Source: an uncultured Collinsella sp. (lineage in GTDB: Bacteria > Actinomycetota > Coriobacteriia > Coriobacteriales > Coriobacteriaceae). From it: a stretch of DNA of 9,323 nucleotides. The stretch lies in contig UQUL01000058.1 in assembly GCA_900544235.1 (NCBI GenBank), forward strand, positions 1-9,323, given 5' to 3'. Below the pieces are notes generated by a model. The model was not told the origin of the DNA. It made no database searches and saw nothing but the letters and a program-made list of their open reading frames with translations. The first letter of the stretch is position 1. Every line of letters begins with the position of its first letter. The position numbers and the translations under genes were made by a program. Shown in pieces: positions 1 to 4,479 of the stretch.

Positions 1-61
1 GATTCGAACGCACGACACCCGCTTTAGGAGAGCGGTGCTCTATCCCCTGAGCTACGGAGGC
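1..61 (-). tRNA. tRNA-Arg (anticodon CCT), 3' end cut by the window edge
   Basis: Reading the minus strand from 61 down to 1 gives a 7-nt acceptor 5' strand (GCCTCCG), a D arm (GCTC...GAGC), an anticodon stem CCGCT/AGCGG closing the 7-nt loop CTCCTAA, a short variable region, and the T arm beginning GTGCG-TTCGAATC. The loop centre is CCT, which reads Arg AGG codons. The 3' strands of the T and acceptor stems lie beyond position 1, so the gene is incomplete here and CCA status cannot be judged. Cloverleaf pairing is good everywhere it can be checked. The tRNA is convergent with nothing and lies downstream of the PTS operon on the same strand, separated by about 270 bp of repeat-bearing non-coding DNA. 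Confidence 0.93.
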
Positions 62-65
62 ATGT

Positions 66-100
66 TGTACTAGTGTAGCAGATTTGCGCCACTGCCATGC
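66..100 (-). promoter_or_regulatory. Possible tRNA-Arg promoter
   Basis: On the minus strand TACACT (77 to 72) preceded by TGC (80 to 78) resembles an extended -10 element (TGnTATAAT, four of six hexamer bases), and would start transcription about 4-5 nt before the tRNA. No convincing -35 hexamer is visible at the 16-18 bp spacing. The call rests on position and the extended -10 only. Confidence 0.3.
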
Positions 101-142
101 AGCGCATAGCCACTCTTCGAAGTTACGGTGGAACAGCCTTCC

Positions 143-312
143 GGAAAGCGTGTCCCACTATCCAGACGAAATCTGGGACGGGCTTTCCGGATGGGGCCTC
201 TCTAGGAAACTACGACCCGGAATTTGAGCTCGAAACGGGATATGGTTTCCCAATTGAGCCTGTTCCGGAAACTGCATCCCAGAATAGGCGCTCAAACCGG
301 GATGATATTTCC
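143..312. repeat. Three 46-nt hairpin units at an exact 62-bp period
   Basis: Units run 143-188, 205-250 and 267-312. Each is exactly 46 nt, begins GGAAA, ends TTTCC, has CCC at unit positions 12-14 and GGGA at 33-36, and folds on itself with these blocks opposite one another. Outside those blocks the primary sequence differs, yet several pairs are kept: 6/41 is G-C in unit 1 and C-G in unit 2; 10/37 is G-C, G-T, A-T; 15/32 is A-T then G-C. Units are separated by 16-nt spacers (189-204, 251-266) that share GCCT at the same offset. This is a diverged tandem repeat whose hairpin shape appears preserved. It lies between the DUF956 gene end and tRNA-Arg, so it may fall in the 3' untranslated region of the PTS transcript. 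No T-run follows any unit, so these are not typical intrinsic terminators. Identity (structured RNA, recombination or protein-binding sites, decaying repeat) is unknown. Confidence 0.75.
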
Positions 313-333
313 CCAACGACTACCCAACGACTA
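312..333. repeat. 11-bp perfect tandem duplication ending in the DUF956 stop codon
   Basis: CCCAACGACTA occurs twice back to back (312-322 and 323-333). On the minus strand this reads TAGTCGTTGGG twice, the first TAG being the DUF956 stop codon. The duplication abuts the last base of the third hairpin unit. Confidence 0.85.
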
Positions 334-729
334 GTTGCCTTTGTGAAAGAGGTTTTTGATAACGGAGGGGATGCTCTTGGCGCCCTTGGCCGTCACATCG
401 ATAAAGTCGGGCGAACGCACAAGCTTATCCTCGTCGACGTACTTGCGGACAGCACGAAGCGTCTCTTTGTCGTCGCGCGTCGAAAACGTAAAGTGACCGT
501 TGTCCTTGGTGAAGATGGCAAAACGCGTGATCTTCTTGGTGCCGCGTAAAACCTCGGCGGCAATATAGTCGACCTCGTCCCACGGGATTTGAATATAATC
601 CTCGGGATTGCGCTCGTTGTAATACTCGAACGCCTTATTGCCCACCATCACGTTACCGTGGCTGGTAAGCCCCATCAGGCAGGTTGCCGGCGTTGCCAGA
701 TCGACCGTGCTGTTCTGAGATTGCGCCAT
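331..729 (-). CDS. manO: DUF956 family protein (ManO-type, PTS-associated)
   Basis: A 132-residue soluble protein of the DUF956 family, which in Firmicutes commonly sits at the end of mannose-PTS operons (manO); its biochemical role is not well defined, and a regulatory or accessory role in mannose PTS expression has been proposed. The family-typical core is visible: a small-domain start (TPATCLMGLTSHGNVMVGNKAFEYY split over residues 13-37), the IPWDEVDYIAAEV stretch near 48-60 and the FAIFTKDNGHFTFST strand region near 70-84. No signal peptide or membrane segment is seen. An in-frame start exists 17 codons upstream at 780, but it lies inside the upstream hairpin; the ATG at 729 is preceded by GGAGGG and fits where the conserved domain begins. 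It follows manZ by about 120 bp, the longest gap in the operon, with a hairpin between. Assignment to the family is firm; the symbol is by analogy. Confidence 0.85.
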   Translation of the reverse strand: MAQSQNSTVDLATPATCLMGLTSHGNVMVGNKAFEYYNERNPEDYIQIPWDEVDYIAAEVLRGTKKITRFAIFTKDNGHFTFSTRDDKETLRAVRKYVDEDKLVRSPDFIDVTAKGAKSIPSVIKNLFHKGN

Positions 730-744
730 GCGCGCCTCGCCCTC

Positions 745-792
745 CAAATAAAACAATCGGACCGCATCCAGTGTACCCACCGGGTGCGGTCC
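745..792 (-). terminator. Hairpin with T-rich tract between manZ and DUF956 (terminator or attenuator)
   Basis: GGACCGCA (759-766) pairs perfectly with TGCGGTCC (785-792); two further pairs form beyond one mismatch (768-769 with 782-783). Read in the direction of the operon the stem is followed by GATTGTTTTATTT, then at once by the GGAGGG ribosome site of the DUF956 gene. This fits a partial terminator that lowers DUF956 expression relative to manXYZ. The T-run is interrupted, so termination may be incomplete. Confidence 0.6.
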
Positions 793-849
793 GTTTCAAT
801 GGCTCAAAAGCCCTTGCCTAGCAATTCTCGGTCTTAAGCCGAAGCGTGC

Positions 850-1770
850 TTACATGAAGCCGCAGAAGCGACCGATGATGCCGACGGCGAAGAGAGCCAG
901 GATGATGACGATCGGGCTGACCTTCTTCTTGAGGAGCTTGCAGACCAGCAGGGTCAGGCACACGGCGGCAAGGCCGGGGATGAGCTGATCGAGGTTGGCC
1001 TGAAGCGTGGTGACCTTCATCTGATCAAGGGCGGTAGCACCGACGGAGTTGTACATCGTCAGCGCTTCCTTGATACCCTCGGAACCGGAGGGCAGGCTAG
1101 CCCAGTCGATAAAGGCGCCAGCAGACTGCTTGACCGTGGAGACGATCGGGGTGAAGGAAATGGACACCCAGCGCTCGACCAGGGCACCGATGATGAACAT
1201 ACCCAGGATGGAAGCGCCCTCGGTGACCTTGCCCATCAGACCACCGGAGAGGTCCTTGGCGATGGAGGAGCCGACCTTGTAGCCAAACTCCTGCGTGTAC
1301 CACAGGAAAGCGTAACGGATGATGTTCCACGCGAAGAAGAACAGCAGCGGACCGACGATGCTGCCGGACATGGCCAGGGAAGCGCCCAGAGCGCCCAGAA
1401 TCGGGCGAAGGGTGAACCAGAAGACGGGGTCACCGACGCCGGCGAGCGGGCCCATCATACCGACCTTGACGCCCTGGATGGCGACGTCATCGATCGGAGC
1501 ACCGTTGGCGCGCTCCTCCTCGAGGGCGAGGGTAACGCCAATGACGGGGGCGGAAACATAGGGGTGGGTGTTATAGAACTCCAGGTGGCGCTTAAGAGCG
1601 GCAATCTGGTCATCCTTGCTGGTGTAGAGCTTCTTGATCGCAGGGATCATTGCGAAGCACCAGCCGCCGTTCTGCATACGCTCGTAGTTCCACGAGCCCT
1701 GAAGGAACTGATGACGGAAGCAAACCTTCTTACGGTCAGCCTTGGTGAGCTGAATCTTGTTCTCTGCCAT
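850..1770 (-). CDS. manZ: PTS mannose-family transporter subunit IID
   Basis: EIID of the mannose-type phosphotransferase permease, which with EIIC forms the membrane channel that passes sugar to EIIB for phosphorylation. The 306-residue product matches ManZ along its length: FLQGSWNYERMQNGGWCF near 22-39, RHLEFYNTHPYVSAPVIGVTLALEEERANG around 61-90, and VGMMGPLAGVGDP near 103-115, the most conserved block of the family; hydrophobic segments follow near 138-158, 185-203 and at the C terminus (about 263-303). It is somewhat longer than E. coli ManZ (about 283 residues); the extra length lies in the region around 215-250 before the conserved DQLIPGL motif. The start at 1770 is preferred over a GTG at 1779 because GGGGAG lies about 8 nt upstream of the ATG. 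The ribosome site overlaps the manY stop region, which indicates translational linkage. Confidence 0.93.
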   Translation of the reverse strand: MAENKIQLTKADRKKVCFRHQFLQGSWNYERMQNGGWCFAMIPAIKKLYTSKDDQIAALKRHLEFYNTHPYVSAPVIGVTLALEEERANGAPIDDVAIQGVKVGMMGPLAGVGDPVFWFTLRPILGALGASLAMSGSIVGPLLFFFAWNIIRYAFLWYTQEFGYKVGSSIAKDLSGGLMGKVTEGASILGMFIIGALVERWVSISFTPIVSTVKQSAGAFIDWASLPSGSEGIKEALTMYNSVGATALDQMKVTTLQANLDQLIPGLAAVCLTLLVCKLLKKKVSPIVIILALFAVGIIGRFCGFM

Positions 1771-1786
1771 ATGTATCACTCCCCTC

Positions 1787-2605
1787 CTACTCGTAATCGT
1801 TCAGAATGTCGCCGAGCGGGTCGCCGGAGCCACCGCCCATGCCGCCACCCTGCTTGGCCAGATCCTTAAGGCCAAGGTAGATGAGGGCAAGGGAGATGCC
1901 GATGAGACCAAGGGCGATCAGCGTGAGCTGAGGGATGGCAGCAAGGACAAAGCCGAGGACGAAGAACGGCCAGGTCTCCTTGGTGGCCATCATGTTGATG
2001 ACCATGGCGTAACCGACGGAAGCGACCATGCCGCCGCCGACAGCCATGCCGCCGGACAGCCAGTCGGGCATAGCGTTAAGCGCGTTGGTAACGGCCTCGG
2101 CCGGGATGACGCACAGAAGCACTGCCGGGATGGCGATACGAAGGCCCTGCATGAGGATGGCAGCATACTGCCAGCGCTCGATGCCGGAGAAGTCGCCCTT
2201 CTCGGCGCAACCGTCCATGGCGTGAGCGATAGCGGTAGCAATGGTACGGCAGATCATGGTCAGGAACAGACCAGCGACCGACAGCGGGACGGCGACGGCG
2301 ATAGCGGTGGTAACGGCCTTGGCCGAATCGGTGGCGCCACCGTTGAGGGCGAGCACCATGATGATCGAAGAAGCGACCGAGGCCAGAGCGGCGTCAGGCG
2401 CGACAGCGGCGCCGACGTTAGCCCAGCCAAGGGCCATCATCTGGAGCGAACCGCCCAGGAGGATGCCCTCCTGAAGGTGACCGGTTACGAGACCGATAAG
2501 CGTGCATGCCACGAGCGGCTGATGGAACTGGAACTCATCCAGAATGCCTTCCATACCGGCAAGCAACGCGACAATCGCAACAAGCAGAATAGTGATTGCA
2601 GACAT
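1787..2605 (-). CDS. manY: PTS mannose-family transporter subunit IIC
   Basis: EIIC, the main sugar-translocating membrane subunit of the mannose-type PTS. The 272-residue protein is strongly hydrophobic and close to E. coli ManY: AGMEGILDEFQFHQPLVACT at about 16-35, then GGSLQMMALGWANVGAAVAPDAALAS near 51-76, and VGYAMVINMM near 197-206. Several membrane segments are visible (about 3-18, 31-50, 75-90, 98-118, 155-168, 188-206, 212-245). The C-terminal tail past 250 is glycine-rich and then acidic (ending DYE). An AGGAGGG ribosome site stands 8 nt before the ATG. It starts 18 nt after manX and ends about 16 nt before manZ, so the three are one operon. The similarity to ManY points to mannose or glucose rather than the sorbose, GalNAc or fructose branches, but substrate cannot be fixed from sequence. 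Confidence 0.95.
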   Translation of the reverse strand: MSAITILLVAIVALLAGMEGILDEFQFHQPLVACTLIGLVTGHLQEGILLGGSLQMMALGWANVGAAVAPDAALASVASSIIMVLALNGGATDSAKAVTTAIAVAVPLSVAGLFLTMICRTIATAIAHAMDGCAEKGDFSGIERWQYAAILMQGLRIAIPAVLLCVIPAEAVTNALNAMPDWLSGGMAVGGGMVASVGYAMVINMMATKETWPFFVLGFVLAAIPQLTLIALGLIGISLALIYLGLKDLAKQGGGMGGGSGDPLGDILNDYE

Positions 2606-2623
2606 ATATCGGACCCTCCTTTA

Positions 2624-3613
2624 CTATGCTTGAGCGGCCAGTTCGGCCTTAGCTTTCTTCAACATGGCGTCGAGATCCTCGGAGGAATCCGAAGGAACCT
2701 TGCGGACCTCGAACTTGACGCCCTTGGCCTTGAGGGCCTCGAGAGTCTTGACGTCGTCATCGCCCATAGCGACGGCGTTGGTGACGACGACCTTGCCCTT
2801 GGAGTGAGCCATGGAACCGATGTTGACTTCCTTGATGTCGACGCCGGCCTCGATGGCCTTGAGCAGATCCTGCGGGTTCTCAAAGAGCAGCATGGCCTTG
2901 GTGTCACCAAAGCGCGTGTCCTTGACGACCTCGGCCATCTTCTTGATGGGCACGACGTTGGCATGGACTCCCGGAGGGGCAGCCTGCTCGATCATGGTCT
3001 TGCGGAGCTCGTCGTGAGCAACGCCGTCGGAAACCACGATGATGCGGTTGGGGTTGATCTGCTTGGTCCACGTGGTGGCCACCTGACCATGCAGCAGACG
3101 GGTGTCGATACGGACATGGGCAATCTTGATGTGCCCGTCGCCGATGACCGTTCCCGGAGGGATGGCGCCTGCAGGAGCAGCGGCGGCCGCAGCCGGCTTC
3201 TTCTCCTCGGGCTCCAGAGACTCGGGCTTGACGCGCACGCCAGCCTTAGCCTCAGTCACGAGATGTTTTGCGATCGCATGTGCAGTGTTCTTTGCGTCAA
3301 AGCGCTGCGAATATGCCTCGATGAGCATAGGCAGGTTGACACCGGTGACGATAGCCCAGGAATCGTGGCCCTCGATGAGCCCGCTGATCTGGTTGAACGG
3401 CGTGCCGCCCCACAGATCAACGAGGAAGAGCACCTGCTCCTGGTCCTCGAAGGAAGCGATTGCTTCCTCGACCTTGGCACGGAAGTCGTCGGGGCCCATG
3501 CTCGGCTCGAGCGAGACCACGGCAACAGACGGCTGATCGCCAAAGACCATCGAGCCCGTCTGCTTGATTCCAGCTGCCAAGTCCCCGTGGCTAGCAAGAA
3601 CAATACTTACCAT
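2624..3613 (-). CDS. manX: PTS mannose-family fused subunit IIAB
   Basis: Cytoplasmic phosphoryl-transfer protein that takes phosphate from HPr on its IIA domain, passes it to the IIB domain and then to the incoming sugar. It has 329 residues. The IIA domain (about 1-125) has the phospho-acceptor His9 in LASHGDLAAG and the LWGGTPFNQ block near 68-76. An Ala/Pro/Glu-rich linker (about 129-153) joins it to the IIB domain (about 160-325), where His175 sits in RIDTRLLHGQVATTW. This is the E. coli ManX arrangement. GTG at 3616 and ATG at 3613 are adjacent in-frame starts; ATG at 3613 is chosen because GGAGG is 7 nt upstream of it and only 4 nt from the GTG. It is the first gene of the operon. Confidence 0.95.
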   Translation of the reverse strand: MVSIVLASHGDLAAGIKQTGSMVFGDQPSVAVVSLEPSMGPDDFRAKVEEAIASFEDQEQVLFLVDLWGGTPFNQISGLIEGHDSWAIVTGVNLPMLIEAYSQRFDAKNTAHAIAKHLVTEAKAGVRVKPESLEPEEKKPAAAAAAPAGAIPPGTVIGDGHIKIAHVRIDTRLLHGQVATTWTKQINPNRIIVVSDGVAHDELRKTMIEQAAPPGVHANVVPIKKMAEVVKDTRFGDTKAMLLFENPQDLLKAIEAGVDIKEVNIGSMAHSKGKVVVTNAVAMGDDDVKTLEALKAKGVKFEVRKVPSDSSEDLDAMLKKAKAELAAQA

Positions 3614-3676
3614 CACATAACCTCCTTTTTGTCTACGTATTTCCTACACGACATGAAAGGAGTATAGCTGTTTGGT

Positions 3677-3713
3677 TTGTGGAATTATAGCTAAATCCGC
3701 AAAAGGTTGGATT
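3677..3713 (-). promoter_or_regulatory. Candidate promoter of the PTS operon
   Basis: TATAAT is read on the minus strand at 3689 to 3684, a perfect -10 match, about 70 bp before the manX start and giving a 5' leader near 64 nt. The -35 region at 16-18 bp spacing is poor, which suits a promoter that needs an activator. The GTTTAAAC palindrome at 3718-3725 lies just upstream and could be its operator. Confidence 0.45.
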
Positions 3714-3714
3714 A

Positions 3715-3888
3715 TTTGTTTAAACGTCTAGGTTTGTTACAAGTTGATTACGTTACTGCTTTTTGACTCATTACACGACAAGGCGTCGCTCATCAAGCCA
3801 AGCATTTTACAGATACAAGCAGGCTGTTCATTAATATCGATTTTAGGCAAGCGCGAATGCGCTTGTACTGCCGCTATTTTGTTTAAAC
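3715..3888. repeat. Two copies of TTTGTTTAAAC (palindromic core GTTTAAAC)
   Basis: The 11-mer occurs at 3715-3725 and 3878-3888, 163 bp apart, both upstream of manX. The core is a perfect 8-bp palindrome. A related TTGTTTAAG occurs at about 3960-3968 inside the loop of the inverted repeat. They may be regulator-binding sites, though the AT-rich background raises the chance of coincidence. Confidence 0.4.
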
Positions 3889-3940
3889 AGACATGGCTTG
3901 ACTATTTTCGTGACTTATGGTCTATGAAACCACTCAAAAT

Positions 3941-4007
3941 AGTTGCGGTGGAATAGTTCTTGTTTAAGAGCCAGAAGGCTGGATTTAGGAACTATTTCAC
4001 CGCAACT
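3941..4007. repeat. 67-bp inverted repeat with 19-bp arms downstream of hypA
   Basis: AGTTGCGGTGGAATAGTTC (3941-3959) and the matching arm at 3989-4007 are complementary over 19 bp with one difference that is a G-T pair on the plus strand. The 29-nt loop carries a smaller hairpin, AGCC-AGAA-GGCT (3969-3980). It begins 11 nt after the hypA stop codon. On the minus strand the stem is followed by ATTTTGAG, a short T-run, so it may terminate the oxidoreductase-hypA transcript. The unusually long, AT-balanced stem and nested hairpin also fit a dispersed palindromic (REP or MITE-like) element. Confidence 0.7.
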
Positions 4008-4018
4008 TATAGGGAATC

Positions 4019-4447
4019 CTAGGCGATGTGGAGTGGGTTGGCGGCGTCGACGGCATCGGGGGCGTCGGAGAGGCCGTCAGGAGCAGCGTCTGCCGGATCC
4101 TCTTCGGGGGTCTCGATCTGTTTGATCATGACCTCTTGGCCCTGCAGCAAATAGGTCTCGCCGCTACCGCAATGGGGACAGGTCTTGCCGTGCTCGACCG
4201 TCGCGTAGTCGCAGCCGCACGCCTCGCAATGTGTCACGGCCTCGACGGGCTCCACGATAAGCTCCGCACCCTGCGCGATAGGCTTTTTATCTGCTGCCCA
4301 GCGCCAAGCGTCGAGCAGCAAGTCGGGAACGACGCCCGAGACCTCGCCCAACAGCAACGTCACGCTCGAAACGCGACGCACGCCATTGGCGCGCGCCACA
4401 TTCTCAACATCACGAATGATGTGATAGACGATTCCGAGCTCGTGCAT
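4019..4447 (-). CDS. hypA: HypA-like nickel metallochaperone
   Basis: HypA family proteins deliver nickel to the large subunit of [NiFe] hydrogenases (and to urease in some bacteria), working with the GTPase HypB. The 142-residue product starts MHE, the family's N-terminal Ni-binding motif (His2, Glu3), and carries the zinc site as two CxxC pairs, Cys74/Cys77 and Cys90/Cys93. The body length matches HypA (about 113-115 residues); beyond residue 112 there is an extra, acidic, Ala/Asp/Pro-rich tail of about 30 residues with only one histidine. An AAGGA ribosome site is 6-7 nt before the ATG. It starts 32 nt after the oxidoreductase stop, so the two are probably cotranscribed. No hydrogenase, hypB or urease gene is in the window, so the client protein must be elsewhere or be unconventional. 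Confidence 0.9.
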   Translation of the reverse strand: MHELGIVYHIIRDVENVARANGVRRVSSVTLLLGEVSGVVPDLLLDAWRWAADKKPIAQGAELIVEPVEAVTHCEACGCDYATVEHGKTCPHCGSGETYLLQGQEVMIKQIETPEEDPADAAPDGLSDAPDAVDAANPLHIA

Positions 4448-4479
4448 TTATTTCCTTCCGCCGTTCCCGTTATGACTAC

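Larger units (their letters stand above)
3614..4018. other. Non-coding gap between hypA and the PTS operon
   Basis: About 400 bp, clearly AT-richer than its neighbours. It holds the PTS promoter candidate, two copies of TTTGTTTAAAC (3715-3725 and 3878-3888), a perfect 7-bp hairpin CAAGCGC-GAAT-GCGCTTG (3848-3865) without a T-run, a repeated 9-mer TACACGACA (3645-3653, 3772-3780), and the large inverted repeat at 3941-4007. A 70-codon open frame on the plus strand starts from TTG with no ribosome site and is not credible as a gene. Confidence 0.7.

Noticed and set aside
143..312. CRISPR array
   Set aside because: Units are diverged and only structure-conserved, spacers are 16 nt and resemble one another, and no cas gene is near.
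97..549. 150-codon plus-strand open frame over the hairpin array
   Set aside because: It spans the non-coding repeats and then runs antisense to DUF956; no ribosome site.
1757..3667. 636-codon open frame on the plus strand opposite manX, manY and manZ
   Set aside because: It is antisense to three clearly homologous PTS genes, has low-complexity Asp/Gly/His/Arg-rich translation typical of the opposite strand of GC-rich genes, and no ribosome site.
3848..3865. Perfect 7-bp hairpin as a terminator
   Set aside because: No T-run follows on either strand close to the stem.
3744..3956. 70-codon plus-strand small protein in the AT-rich gap
   Set aside because: TTG start, no ribosome site, overlaps the palindromic sites and one arm of the inverted repeat.
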